Shown here piece after piece: positions 1-15,702 of a stretch of 64,000 nucleotides of DNA; the first letter of the stretch is position 1; every line of letters starts with the position of its first letter. Source of the DNA: Melampsora larici-populina 98AG31. Taxonomy: Eukaryota; Basidiomycota; Pucciniomycetes; Pucciniales; Melampsoraceae. The notes under the pieces are model-generated. The model saw nothing but the letters and a program-made list of their open reading frames with translations, ran no database searches and was not told the DNA's origin. The DNA lies in NCBI RefSeq assembly GCF_000204055.1, contig NW_006768781.1, positions 21,392 through 85,391 on the forward strand, read 5' to 3'. Position numbers and translations under genes: made by a program.

Positions 1-3000
1 GCTGCAGGAAATGATCTAGCATGAGTAATTTGTCTAAGGACATCATTTGTTGTGAACATCTACAATAAGCATAGGACCATCTCTGCAACTTTCATTGCAA
101 CCTCTCACGTGAGAACCAGCTTTGTCATTGTTTGGTAAGCTCGGCAACAGAAGGGTTGGAATCTTAACCCTTTGGTCAATTTGGGTGGAGAGTGGGTCTC
201 AGTCTTCAGATCTTGCATTATCTGATCACTTTGGCCCATGATTTGATGTTTCAAAAGATTTCGAAACCCTTTTCAACTCAACAGCTCTGTATCTACATCT
301 CATGAGTACTGGCCAAGATAAACTTGACTATTTTCCATCTGTGTGTACACCACGAACCCTCTTTTCGTTGAAAAACCGGCACCAGGGGGTTTTGAGTTTC
401 ACCCGCTGACAACCCAATGGTGTGCTGGCGGATTGTCGGACTGTGGTCCGTTTTCTGCGAGGTAGATTGGGTGATGGTTGTTCAACGAGTGTCCCAGCAG
501 TCAACAAACCGCTATTCGAAACACCACGTTAAATACCATGAACACCACATCCGAGTTTCCTGTGGTTGATCAATTGCCGGATGCTTAACTTGTCCTCACT
601 GGTTGAAGGATCAAAAGACTTTGAAGACTTTAATCAAAATGAAATCAAAAATTTAGGTCAAAAAATCATCAGCTAATTTCAAAACGATCTTACGCCTTTA
701 ATACCACCACAAACATGTACACCACGGAGTGGTTCTTGAGCAGAAAAAGCGTCGGTGAGGTCTGAGCGTCGTCGGGGTCGTGAAATGGCCGGGAAATGGC
801 CTGAAAGTGGCCTTTCACAGGCCTGAAAATGGTTGGTGAGAGCAGGCTACATACCGGCTGCGATCCGATTGAGTACCGTACGTAGTCGGACTGCAGCCGG
901 TGTGCGTGATCAAGTCTGAAAAAAGGCTGGCAGGCGCCTGTCAGACGTCTGCCAGACTATTCTTCCTTTTAATAAATTTTTTCATAAGGTCAAATTTAAG
1001 AAAGCTTTAACCGAACTTAACCTCAACTTGAAATCATGACATCACTCAACAAACCAAACAACCACCGATCAATTCCTCAAAACCATTCTCAATAACTTCA
1101 ACTTCATCGAATCCATCTCAACTCATCATCATCAACTTCATATAACTATATCATCATCATCAAATCAAATCAAAACAATCTCATCAAACAAATCAAATCC
1201 CAACTTCATTCAAATCATTCAAGAAAACTTATCATCTGAAAACATCCCTTTGAGATCTCACAATCATTCAGACTTTTGACAAAACATGCTTTTGACTGAT
1301 ATTCATCATCTTTTTTCTTATCATCACTACTTTGATATCTTCTTTTTCATCAATAGCTACAGCTCCGGGAACAGATTTAGATAGTTACTCATCTGGTTGG
1401 AGATTTGCTCATTTTTTTGGTTTGTCTTTCAATCTTATCCTGAATGCTTTTTGATCATCTACTCTTGATCGATCTTGCTAATTACCAATCTATTCAATCA
1501 TAAAGCCGAGAAAACGGAAGTCGAAGATATCATCAAATCAGATATCATCTCAGCTGTTGATATTGATCGTGGATATCATCTCAACTGTTGATGTCGATCA
1601 CACAAGGAATTATCTCGCTACAGGTGATAAAGGTGATCGATTAGTAATCTTTGAGCTTAATGAGGTAAGTGTGCCGATTAAATCAGATTTTGTATCTGTC
1701 TCATTGACCTTCATGGGTAACGATAACCTCAAATTCAATCTATTCGACCGAAAATCATAACGCTCTCGTTGAAATCTCATTCAATCAATGATAATGATGA
1801 TGATACATCATAAATTAAGAATCGGGTGATTTTAAAAAGTGGTCAATTGCTTTTCATTAAATCGAGGAAAACTGGTTCAAATCACTGACTTTGTTGTTTT
1901 TTTGAACAATTATAACCAGAGCTGGTGGAACTCAATCAGTAACAGAAATTGATACCATTTCTACAATGATAGATTCATTTCTCCAATCTATTGATATTAA
2001 ATCGACTACAAATCAAACCCACAAAGAATCGATTAGAAAATTATATTTTAACTGGAAATTTTTGAAGCAGAATCAAAACCCTGATTGTTCTCTTTTTTCA
2101 ACCAAAGATTGATGTTCAAGTCATGATTCAACACATTTATTTAGTTTCAATAGAAAAAAACTTGTATTTTCTTATGATATACTCATTGTTATCAACTTCC
2201 TATGTCTGAGAAAATCTTTAATGCATTGATAAATAGATATTATTTTGATTCTTTGAATTAGCTGCCTGCTAGCCAAATTTCAAGGCTAGCAGTTGTCTCA
2301 CTGGTCTATTATTGAGAATTGGTGTGGAGCAGAACCCAGGACCCAGACCAGTGATTGACCCTCTGCATCTCGTCTGCAGTCGACTCGCAGGCAGGCTGCA
2401 GGTGGTATTTGAAAGGCCGTCTGCATACGGTGGGACCAGCGCCTACCTGCAGACGGTCTGTGACTATATAAAAAAAGGCCCGTCTGCAGACGGCCTCCGT
2501 CCCAGTCTGCAGATGGGCCGGACCACTCCGTGGTGTACTCCGCTATATAGTGGAGCAAACTAAGCAGTTACATGGTTGGGTATTCAATTCAAATTTCCGC
2601 CACCAACAATCATATTTAACCAGATTTGAACATCAACAACCAATCTCAGGCCTTTGCACCACATTACACCACATCAAACAACACAGAGTACACTCAAGAA
2701 CCTCTGCCAAGTTGGCAACCGGGTCAGATATCTTGGTCAATTCCGGGTTTCAAGGGCGCTTATGATCAAAACACTGATCACTCCAAGATGTCACTTTGAC
2801 AATTCACAGCACTAGACCGAGTAATCCTGATTGAGCTGTTCTCAGAGTTATGTATTCTGGAAAACTGCCGAGCGCCCGATCGATTTGAAGATGAATTTAC
2901 CAAAGGCTTTTGGAAACTCTATGATACTAAGAAGAATGTGATTCCAATCTGGCTAGTCTTTGCATCTCAGGTTTTTTTGGACACCAACTCGATCCTTGGT

Positions 3001-4978
3001 CCAGAAGTGACTTGACCATATGAGGAGCTTCAAAAGCAGCTAACCAGGTGGGCACCAATCTTGACTGATTTTTTGCGTCAAGAAAAGGTGTTGTCTTCTT
3101 TTGTTTCTTTAAAATGTCATAAACTTTTTTTAAGCTTCTTTTCACTCACATAGCGCGCCATATAGCGCAAACATAGCGGGATGTACCGCTGCGACATCGT
3201 GAGAAATTTTTTTGGACCAAATAGCGCAGCTATGAGTGCGCAGCCTCATAGCGCCAGCTGCGCACCACCATGGAGAATGCCCGAATCTCATAGCGTAGCG
3301 TAGCGGTTCGGGTATTGGCAGGACCCAGACCTCCCCAGCTATAGAACAACCTTACATCAAATCTCCCGCCAATTCTTGCGATTCTGTTTGACACCATGAC
3401 AAAGACTCTCAATCCAATGGTTTGATCTTTCAGCCTGAACCTAGTACCAAGCGCAAGAGCCTCAATCCTACCACCAACGATGGCTCCTGCAATCAGTTGA
3501 TCCGTCAGCCACCTAAGTGCAAAACCCTCCCAAGGATCAATCAAATCATCCTAAACCTGCTGCCAAAGGAATCAAATACAATCTAAGCAGGCCTCCAAAT
3601 CAATTGGGTGAGAACAATAACATTTTCACAAAACCATCAAGGAATGAACCTTTGTCCAATAACATCTATGATTATTTTGATGGCATGGTCACCTACATCA
3701 ATCACAGCTCCCAATCACAAGTCACCGGCAGGCCAGGGCGCCGCTGTTACAAGCTTCAAGGTTATCAGAGGTCAGAGAAAAGATGTCCTGATAGTATAAC
3801 TGAGATTGAAGCATAAGGATACGACAGTCTGGGCATGTGGGACTAAATCTGACAGTCTCCTCTGAGAGTCATCTTCAGCTCCATATCCCTTCCAGCTCAC
3901 TAAGTATTCAATTCTTGAGCCTCAATGTCGTTTGTTGAGGATTTCTTGTACTTCAAATTCTTCTTCCTTGTTAATCACTATTGGCGGACGCGGTTTTTGA
4001 GCTTGTCCAGACACCTACTTTCCTCGTAAGGTTGTAATAATCATACTGAAAACACTGGATGCACGCGACTCATATACACTCAGGTGATTTCAATATATGA
4101 TCATTTGGCAAAACGATTTCAATTTTGATGAAAGGACCTAGCCACGTGTGCAATTTAGCACTCAGCCGGGTGGTTGAGATGTCTTGCATCTAGCCATACT
4201 TTTGAATCAATTTCCCAATCCGACGTCTCTCTAATGTGTTTGTCGTACTCGGGGGAAGAAGTTGTATTTTAGCCCACTGTGATCCTGTGAATCAACAAGC
4301 AAGAGCAAAGGCACCAAGTATCTTGAAACATAAATGTTTCTGTATATTGTGCACAGTGTTGAAATTTGATCACAATTGGATAAATTACTCTCCTCTTGGG
4401 ACTAACACTCATCTACCCTGGCATACTCGGTGCGACTTTCAATCATAAGACCCTGGACATTGTCACATCAGTGGTGGAAATCGCATGATCGATAACATAC
4501 ACCGTTCGCAAGTGCCATCGCGAGGTTCGGTTGAGGACAGTAACAATCCACACAGGCCAACTGTACAGCTACTCGACAAGAAACTTGGTCACTTCATAGA
4601 ATGTCACACTCACTTGGGCCAGAATATGAATTCATTTAATCAACTAAAGGATAGATCCGAGAAACTAACATGAAAGTGTTGCAGTAAAAAGGTGAAAAGA
4701 AACGTTCGCAAATAAAGAGTTACGATATTGGAATTTACAAACTCAATACGTAGAGATTCCGAGTATAGATGCTATATGAGAGAAGTTAAAGTTAATCTGA
4801 TTTGAAGGTAAGATATTCGAAAGATATGCTGATATTTCGGAATGTGCACATGGCCCATGTAGAGGAACAAGGTGGATAATATTGAATATCCGACTATGAC
4901 AAGGACAAAAGCTCATAGTGTGAACGCATGTAACCCATCCGACACTGACAAATGTAGGTAGCAGACATGCAGATAAGT
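1..4978. other. gene-poor region, no supported gene
   Basis: No reading frame here has a recognisable domain, a signal peptide with introns, or conserved motifs. The first 1.5 kb is rich in TCA/ATC-type low-complexity sequence. Positions 3148-3320 contain many copies of a CATAGCG/TAGCGC motif. A possible inverted-repeat element at 717-2538 is listed separately. Short open frames exist but look random. Confidence 0.6.
717..2538. mobile_element. possible inverted-repeat (DNA transposon-like) element
   Basis: The 17-mer GTACACCACGGAGTGGT at 717-733 recurs as an exact reverse complement at 2522-2538. Near the right end are several GTCTGCAGAC-type palindromes (2395-2520) and a 9-bp hairpin (CTGCTAGCC at 2266-2274 with GGCTAGCAG at 2284-2292). 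No transposase is visible inside and I could not define a target-site duplication. If it is an element, it is non-autonomous and degraded. Confidence 0.3.
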
Positions 4979-6888
4979 TTACAATAGCACGAGGAGCCCA
5001 ATGATGATAAGCAGAGAGCTCATGATCAATGGCTGCATCTCACGACGAGGAGCACTAGACTTCTTCGCGCTACCTTGGATCGGTGTGATGCCACTACCAG
5101 TGTTGGTAGCAGCGCTCGAAGAAACCACGACCGCGCGATTGGTTGGAGATTGAACAGGGCAGCTTGGGAATTTCAAGTCTTTCAACTTCACTATAAAGGC
5201 AGAACGATAGGTTTTCGAAATCAGCTATGTACCACTGCGGGAGCATCGGAATAGTTAAACTAACAGTTTGTATCGAACAATCCCCAGTATGGCTGATAAG
5301 AAAGGAATACATGTTAGCATTGGGTGAATCGATTACAACGCAATTCTGACTTACTTCGACACCTCCATACACCTTTTTCCAGATTTCATCTTTGTACTGT
5401 GGTCATCAAGGCAGGTTAGTTAAGTATTAGCGTGAAAATGAAAGGTTGATATTGCCTACCTCGAAGAAAAACTGAACAGATTCAAAGCAACATGAAGGGT
5501 AATCGAAGTTAGCTCAAAGTGTATAGTCAAATGCACATGAAATGACTAACGTAGTTGGTTCCGTTAGCGTTGGCGGGACAGATGAAAGTGTCTAAAAAGG
5601 TTTGCAAGTTGGCATTAGAGGGTCCACTGGGCCAGGCGGCTGACATCGATGCATTGTCGGTCGTTGTGGGCCAACCAGTCTCGGCAATGTACATGATGGG
5701 ATTGTTGGGTGCTTGAGCACAGATCTTGACATCAAAGTCCTACACGCAGTCATGGAGTTGGTCGTCAACTCCGCGTCAAGCATGCTAGGAAATCGGTAAA
5801 ACTAACCTGATAAAATTGCCAGGTCCATGTAGCAGCATCGGCAATCGGAACTTTTCCAAACCTGAGCACCAGAGCATGTTGAGTGTCATTGATCAGTAAG
5901 TCGAGCAATGGAAGGTGAAAAAACTAACCAAGGATGTACGTTGGCCATGACATAGTCGGCACCAGCGCAAAGCTCTTTGGTCACAGCGCTTCCGGCATCA
6001 GCAGTTCCGAGTGGAATTGACTGTTTGGAAAGTCAGATTTCATCAGCTCAAAAATCGGACCGTATCAAACACCGAAAAAGACCTACTTTGGGGAGTTTCA
6101 TGGCTTGGAGAGTTTGGTTGGTTTTTTTGATGTAGTTCAGCAATGTTGTTCGAGCGGCAACCCCTTTAGGGTCAGTGGCTGACCCACTGTCCCCATAGGA
6201 AAGAAGCAAGTACTCGTTCTGAACAGTCACAGTAGGCGTAAGTGTTGGATGCAAAGTGAAGTGCAGAGGAAAAAACCAACTCCAACGGTGATACCGGCAA
6301 TGTGGTCGACACCATAGTTCTTGATGGCATCGGTGACAGCGTCCATTTGACGTTGGTAAACAGTGTCGTTTCCGTCAATGAAGATTCCAAGCCAGACACT
6401 GAGGTCAACGTTGCCGGCATCCTTGATACCCTGAAGGACTAAAGCAGTCTGATTGCAATCCGACCCACTGAGTCACCAAAAGATTGAGATAAAGAGTAGA
6501 ATCCACAAAAGTACAAGCACAAGCAGCCAATAAGATCGGTTTATAGATCAGCATGGTGGTAAATTTGGATGGACATATCGTATACGAAATAGTAACCCAC
6601 TAGAGACGAATACGAGGGGTGAATTGAGCGACATTGGCCATGTCTCGGGTTACAGCGGCCTGAGTAGCCCCACAGTTGGGCAATAAGGCACCTTCAGGAG
6701 AGTAAGCCATCCCATAGAAACTCCGTGTAACACCTGGAATTTGCTGTGCATTGGCGGAAAATGAACCGAGCAAGCCGGCCAAGAAGACCACCGCTGGTAA
6801 TTGTGAAAAAGTGTTAATCGTGAGTGCGGACACAGAATATTTCGAAATTCACAGATAAAGACCTACCTGAGCGAGTGGCAAAAGTCAT
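4979..6888 (-). CDS. GPI-anchored GH17 beta-1,3-glucanase/glucanosyltransferase
   Basis: A secreted enzyme of glycoside hydrolase family 17, expected to act on cell-wall beta-1,3-glucan at the plasma membrane or wall. Eleven exons give 387 codons: 6867-6888, 6601-6793, 6281-6467, 6087-6218, 5929-6020, 5807-5861, 5551-5739, 5460-5471 (12 nt), 5355-5396, 5265-5292 and 4979-5190. The start at 6888 was chosen because joining exon 1 to exon 2 gives a clean signal peptide (MTFATRSAVVFLAGLLGS, then a cut near SANAQQ). Family landmarks are RIRLYGSDC, the acid/base region ITVGNEYLLL (Glu in exon 4) and the nucleophile region YIAETGWPTT (exon 7). The C-terminus has a Ser/Thr-rich stretch and then a hydrophobic tail (LLIIIGLLVLL), as expected for a GPI signal. 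The GPI8 transamidase that would process such tails is encoded at 53.5 kb. Exon 8, which encodes only FFFE, is the least certain junction. Confidence 0.9.
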
Positions 6889-8321
6889 TGATGCTTGAAA
6901 AGTGATGAAAAATCAAAGATACCAGTGTCTGAACGATAGAGCTCCAGAATATGGAAAGCGAATGAGTGAGGGTAGTTGAGAAACTAAAAAGGAGGAATCA
7001 AAAACGATAAAACGAGTCGCAAATGAGGTGAACGACCGTGTAATGTTCTTGGTAGGTCGAAGGTGAAAACGATCAAAAGAAGGAATGTGATGTTCGATCT
7101 GTGGAAATCAAAGGCTGGTTAAGTTAAGAGTCAAAGGATGGGAGAGGTAGGGCGAAAAAACTCGGGGTTCGGAAGAGCGCGGTAAAGTTGTAAAGAGAAA
7201 GAGAAGAATGAATTGAATCAATTTCGATGACGCACCAAAGTGGAATCAGGGACCGACAAAACTGTCCAAAGCAGTTCTGATTGAGTGGTTCTTCGAGATC
7301 AGCTTTGTATACTTTCAAGCCTGCGGTGCTGCGCTTGGGTAAGAGGTATGTGTGCTTATGTGTCGATGAAGGACAGCAGAGTGCCAAAGTGTTGAATCGA
7401 TGAGAGAAAACAGCAGAAAACGTTGGAGTGAGACTGGGCTGATATACACCAGTGAACGAGATCGGTTTTTGCAGGTGTTGGAAATTTATCAACTACAATC
7501 ACTATTTTACGCGGGTGGCGGTCAGACTAGATCAGATGAAATCAAATTGAATGTGTCAAAGCTGAAAAGGTGCGAGAGTTGGTGAACTTGATGATTGATT
7601 GATTGGTCGAGTGAGTATTCTTGAGATTGGTCCCTAAACTTATCAACTTCCTTTCTTGGAATCACTGGGATTCAAGGTGTAAGACAAAAAATGGTGAAAG
7701 ACCTTTTGGAGAAGTGATGATGGAGAGACACAAACACAGGCTCTGCTCACTTTAAACCGACTATGACCATCCTTTGGTATGTATCAATCTACAGTAGATT
7801 CCCAGGTCGTCATTAACGACCTATACAACTCGGTCGTCATGTCTCGTCTCATGATGAACAACCACGTTGAACATCTGACGATTTCAAGCCATGTTTTTGT
7901 AAAATTAGTGTGGGAAGACCAAGCCAATCAAAGGTTTTGAATTCCGCTCGGTCGCAAGCCAGGACCAAAGGTTTGAGAATGAAATGAGGTATGTAGATGG
8001 GCAATCGTCACAAAGAGTGCTCGGAAGATAGCCTTCGCAACGTTGGAACTAGATGTGAATGTGATGATCTATCCTCGCAAGCTCATGACTTCTCAATGAT
8101 GTCATACATAGATAATCAATTTCGCATGTATCTTCACAATTCAGCACAAAAGGTATCAGAGTCTCTCGATTATCAATTCATGGAAATTGAATGGCTTATA
8201 AGACGCTGATAGAGGCAACAAGGGAATGGATTGGAGACATTATCTTCGAAGTAAAAGAACGAGACTACACTTCAGCCTACATTTTGAAAGACGGTACAAA
8301 TAAATAAAGAGAGGAAATTGT
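6889..8321. other. intergenic region
   Basis: No supported gene. It holds the upstream region of the GH17 gene and the 3' flank of the modular secreted-protein gene. The open frames at about 7.1-7.6 kb and 8.0-8.2 kb have no recognisable features. Confidence 0.6.
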
Positions 8322-10977
<2,656 letters not shown>

Positions 10978-13108
10978 GACTGAGACTGCAAACAGAAAAG
11001 AGACCTATTGATGTGTCTGCGTGGACAAAGTATTGAAGAGAGTAATCAGACCAGAGGGAATTGAAGGAGTCAAGGATGGGGAGGAAACTTTTTACCATTG
11101 ATGACAACACTCCCTTTATACCTTTTTGAAGCGACTCAAGCTCGACACCCCTCATGTGCCTCCACCAAGATATGCATGAAAGTCTATGACTTTGCGCTGT
11201 GTGATGTTTCCTTTACAAACTCGATCCCACTAATTATGACACAGCCGAAGTTATTCTCAAGGATTAGGCAAGATCTTGATTTGTGGTAATGCAGAAGCTT
11301 CTTGTCTACTCTTACGAGAGGGCAAGAAGGATGCAGTCAGAAATCGCTGTAGACCAAAATGGTGAGAGTGGTTCAAAGAAAGAAAATCGACGATCCTTTG
11401 GTCGCCACTGCGGAATAAGCGGTGCACGTCCCCAGAACATCTTGGCTGCCTCTCACACCGCACAAGTTGGAGATTGAAGATAATTTGCCTCGTGGAACTT
11501 ACATACATGAAATTAAGACTCAAATGACATATCCAGACTGGCTTCATTTGGCGTGGCGTAGATGCACAAAAACTTCACCTAGAGCTCTAACTTGGAACAA
11601 GCTCCTGGTGAGTAGCGATGACAGGTTCTCTAAGAAGGTGAGTTGAGGTACATAACAGGACCTTGCAGACGAGATTTGCTGCAATTCTGTGTTACATCAC
11701 GCTGAACCTGCTTGAACTACAGATGGAGTTATTGGATACATGTGCACGAGTCATGATATAGGTATACATATGCAGGAGCTCATTCGAGATCTCATGTGCA
11801 GGCAAAGAGGAAATGGAAGAACCACAGCAATTTGGATGTCATGATGAACAACGCCACTACGGCAAAATATCATTGCGCCAGTGAGTTTGCAAAAGAGGGA
11901 CTATAGAGTCTCTCTTCTCCCAGGCATGTGTTCAAACAGGTTCAGACGTTGTCAAGGACTCGCTTAACACGGAGATGCCCCAACAATCATCGCAGTGGGC
12001 TAACTTCCATATCACCTTACAATCGGTACATCCATCAGATCCCATAGATAGATGAGATGAACAGCAACAGCATTCAAGACTTTTGCATGGTGCACATGCA
12101 AGCTATAGAGCCTGTCAAGATCAAGGTGGTCTCCACAAAAGAGGGGCCACGTATTTTCTGACGCTGGTATGGACATACAAAAAAGGATCTCAACTTGGTT
12201 CAACTTCCACAGGGTCAGAACCTATTCCTGACGAGGAACCCAATCACTAAAGTGAACCGATGACAAGTGTGAAAACTCCAGCGTTATGGACTGGATTTTT
12301 TCTAGAGCAGGGTTGGATTCTGATTTTTGAACGGTCGATCGTCGTGGAAGGAGTGACACTCGAGTTTAGGCATATCCAACATCGCGACTAGGAGGATAAA
12401 TCTCTTAGTTTGAGCCCCTTCGATAGCCTTGTCTCTTGTTGGACAACGTTTGCGAGTGACTTTAGTCCCCTTGGAAAAGTTAGGACACTACTTAAACATG
12501 AACATCAACATCATTTGGCAGAGGAATCTAAGACTTGAAAATCTCGTGCTAGAGTGGAACTCATTACTGACACAGTGAATCAATTTTATTTTTCTTCGCA
12601 AGAATTTTTTTAGTTCATGTCAATGATCATCCTCTCTTCATCATGCTAATCAACTCCAGTGAAAGATGTAAAATTCCTCAAGTGGTTCTTCTGGATCAAA
12701 AGTTCATACTATGAACCCTCTAGATGCATCCCTATCCGGAGGACTACACCTTCTTGAGTTGAAAACTGAACTTGGATTCTAGAATAGTCCTTCCAACTCT
12801 TCAGCTACATCTTGGTTCTAGTTTGTAAAGTACAATGTGTTGTGAGGTCCTTACCTTTTTGCTCTTGGGAGTTTAGTACAAAACCCATATTAGCTTTTTA
12901 CACCAGATTTCTTGTACAAAAAATTGAAATATCACATGAGTTGAATTGGAGTCACATATAATCAGAAAATACAAGCTTATTCGCTATGATGATGGGTGAC
13001 TTCATGGCAATCTTGTTGCAAGCCACTTTAGAAACTCTTGTGTATGTGAAATCGTTGAAAACCCATGCCTCGCTGTTTGAAGAGTTCTATGTAGTATGGA
13101 ATCGCTCG
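10978..13108. other. intergenic region
   Basis: No supported gene in about 2.1 kb. Several open frames of 60-100 codons (for example 11257-11646) overlap on both strands without motifs, signal peptides or splice-joined continuation. The proximal part upstream of 10977 should hold the promoter of the modular secreted protein. Confidence 0.55.
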
Positions 13109-14377
13109 TCATGATTGCCGGCAGCGTGTAATGATGTCCTGATTAGACCTGAATATTTCCAGTGTGATACCGAGGTTGTAGGCGGTATCGATGAGTTCAC
13201 GTTGAATATATGGGTCCTGCCACTCCTCTCCATTTGTGTAAAAAGTGTAACGAGAGATTTGGGAAGGCTGTGGACATTTGTGTTGGATCGAAAGACATTC
13301 ATCTGGCTATGGTTTTTTTGTATTGATTGAGTGTGTGAATGAGCTCAACCATGTAACGATGAAGATGATAACTCTTGCCATTGTGATACAAACTTATAAG
13401 AAATGATGAAAACTCACGTTGTCTTCCACAGGATGTAGGTCCAGAACTAGGTCTGACTGCCACCGTGACATCAACTCACGTGGCGATATGTGCGAAAAAT
13501 TAGAGCATATGCCATCAGCAAGTATAATGTGACGCAGTTTCGACCTTTCGTTGAGGTTGCTAGTTTTCTCGTGAAGCGCAGGTGAAACTGTTCTGTCTGG
13601 CCTAGCGGTGCTAGGTAAGGGTGGATGTATACCAAGAACAGCCCATATCCCACTAATGCCTGCTAGCGATCCTGAGAGGTTAAGAGTCGTCAACCTCGGG
13701 ACAGAAAAGATCAGATCAAACACAAAAGAGCTCAATTCTGACTGAGATAGCTGAGAAGAAAATTGTACGTCGTGTAGACCGATGGTGCTCAAGGAGGGTG
13801 AAAGAATCTCCAACAAGTAGCTGATAGAGTTCATCGAGATCTTTATGTAAGATAAGTGTAAAGATGATAAGTTTCTGAGCGAATTAAAGAATGTCGGATC
13901 CAAGTACAAGTGATCTTTACACATTTGTAACTTCTTCAGTTCTTGAGCGTCAAAACTGGACGAGTCGGTGTAGGGGTCTTCACCGCTTTTCTCAAACTGT
14001 GCTGACCTCAACGCGCTCGGTTTGAAATCGAGGATCAATGATTCTATGGGACTAGCAAGTGGAAGGAGAGGCTCGAAGTGATCTGGAAATCGTCGATGTC
14101 GATCGATGCTTGATACCGCATTGCCAGAATCCCACAGTGAGTCTTGGAATTGAAGCAGTCGGCTCAGTGATGTTAGAATGGGATGTTGTCGTAGAGCAAA
14201 CGATACGGGACCTCGCCAAGAACGGTGAACAAGCGCAAGGGAGGCCAACCAGGTTTGATGTCGAGTTGACGTCGCGGGAGTTACAAACGCCAGAACATTA
14301 GGAAGCAAATCACTAGATAGCATTACGCTTAGGATCGTTCCATTGGGGCGATCAAGTTGTGTCGGTGAGATATCCAT
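13109..14377 (-). CDS. F-box-like / leucine-rich protein
   Basis: Two exons (13418-14377 and 13109-13267) join in phase 0 at AAC|GTGAGT and CCACAG|CCT, giving 372 codons. The N-terminal 70 residues resemble a degenerate F-box: LLPNVLAFVTP, then LASLALVHRSWRGPVSFAL. The middle has leucine-rich spacing (LRNLSSLHLSYIKIS, SLSTIGLHDVQF, LTTLNLSG). This is the usual architecture of the large, fast-evolving F-box/LRR-like families of basidiomycetes, whose members act as substrate adaptors of SCF ubiquitin ligases; that role is inferred. Without the second exon the frame would run into the intron and stop at 13394. The spliced end (…DIITRCRQS) is preferred because it keeps a long coherent frame. Confidence 0.65.
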
Positions 14378-14993
14378 GCTCTGAAAACGACGACTGATCG
14401 GTCTCAGTATGTATGTATGGAAGATTGTGGCACGGAATGAGTCGAGTCAAGGATACTAGATAGTGAGTTGACTCTTGACCAAGTTTCCCTCGTAAATTCT
14501 CCCCATCTGACTCGACAGACTCGACAGGACTCGACCCCTCCCAATTCTCAGTGTACTCGAATACTATTACCATCATCAGCAGTTTCTGTCCAGACCTGCG
14601 CCGATATGTGATAAAGCTCATTGGCTCGAGTGACGTTTTTACTTTACCGCCAAGCCTTGCCTCGGGCTGATCCCTATCTAGACAGATCGCAAATCTAATC
14701 CGTGCTTCATGTCGCGGAACCCAGTTGGACAACTCAAACAGAAATGCCAGCAAATGCGCGCCGGCGAGAATCACTCATCATCTCAGGTCGATCGTTCGAA
14801 ATTTCTGCCTTTATCGAAGTGCTAGCATGATTGCAAAGGAATTGCTGTCACATCTCTGGGATGAACAGGCTTTCCAGTTGTCATTGTCGTCAAAAATTCT
14901 ATATAATCCCCTCCAACTCCCAGAGCCTGAGTCAAACCAGATCTCCAACGTCCTAAGATTTTCTACTAGTTGACTGAAATAAGACCTTAAAAA
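14378..14993. promoter_or_regulatory. divergent intergenic region between the F-box-like gene and the small GPI-anchored gene
   Basis: The two flanking genes point away from each other, so both promoters must lie in these 616 bp. I can see no specific factor sites. An open frame at 14352-14774 on the minus strand overlaps the F-box start and has no features of its own. Confidence 0.4.
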
Positions 14994-15702
14994 ATGCAGC
15001 TATCTATTTTGCTCATCTCTTCATTGTTAATAATTTTATCCAGTTTCAGCCTGAGCACTTCTCTCAGCCGCGCGCCGGAAGATCACAACACAAAGGAGAG
15101 CTTGTCCGATCAGGCTCCACAGCTTTCAGACGATGCAATAACCATTGCCACTGAGAAACCCCGAAAGGAAGCGGTAAGCCTTCCTCACTCAACCCGCAAC
15201 GGTATATACATAGACACAAAACTCCTCATCTCACTGACACGTTGTGTATCTCCTTTGTGTATCCAAAAGGCGCACTTGCCGTATCAGCTGGCTAAAGAAG
15301 AGCCTGCTAATGCTAATTCAGGGGAAGAAAAAAAGCAAGCGCCTAGTTTCAGGGTTGGAGGCCCACCCAACGGTACAGTGAGTGAGGGGGATAACGTGCT
15401 TGCACACATGTGAGTTAAAATATATTGACGACATTGATATCTGAACAGGCTATACCGTTCGCGACCGGCTCTGGAAATGTAACTCATCAAGACCAACACA
15501 ACACGTCCAGCACATCAGACACTTCGGGAGATGATTCATTAGAAAATGTGAGTACTGGACCATCATCTACTCCATGTTTCTAGTATGGTCATAAACCAAT
15601 TTCCTGACCATAAGTTTTCATCAGGGTCAAGCTCGTAGTCTTCCCCAAGTGTATCCAGTGGGGGCAGTTTTGATCCTTTTCTTCAGCTTGGCGGTGTTGT
15701 AG
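14994..15702 (+). CDS. small secreted GPI-anchored protein of unknown function
   Basis: Four exons (14994-15173, 15270-15377, 15449-15547 and 15625-15702) give 154 residues. The N-terminus is a strong signal peptide (MQLSILLISSLLIILSSFSL). The middle is hydrophilic and Ser/Glu/Lys-rich with possible N-glycosylation sites (NGT, NVT, NTS). The last exon ends in a hydrophobic tail right before the stop (VGAVLILFFSLAVL), the pattern of a GPI-attachment signal. Each intron starts GTAAGC or GTGAGT and the joined frame stays open throughout, which supports the model. There is no recognisable domain; a wall mannoprotein-like or effector-like surface protein is the inference. Confidence 0.72.

Noticed and set aside
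14352..14774. 140-codon minus-strand frame upstream of the F-box-like gene
   Set aside because: It overlaps the start of the better-supported F-box-like gene in another frame and has no motif or signal peptide.
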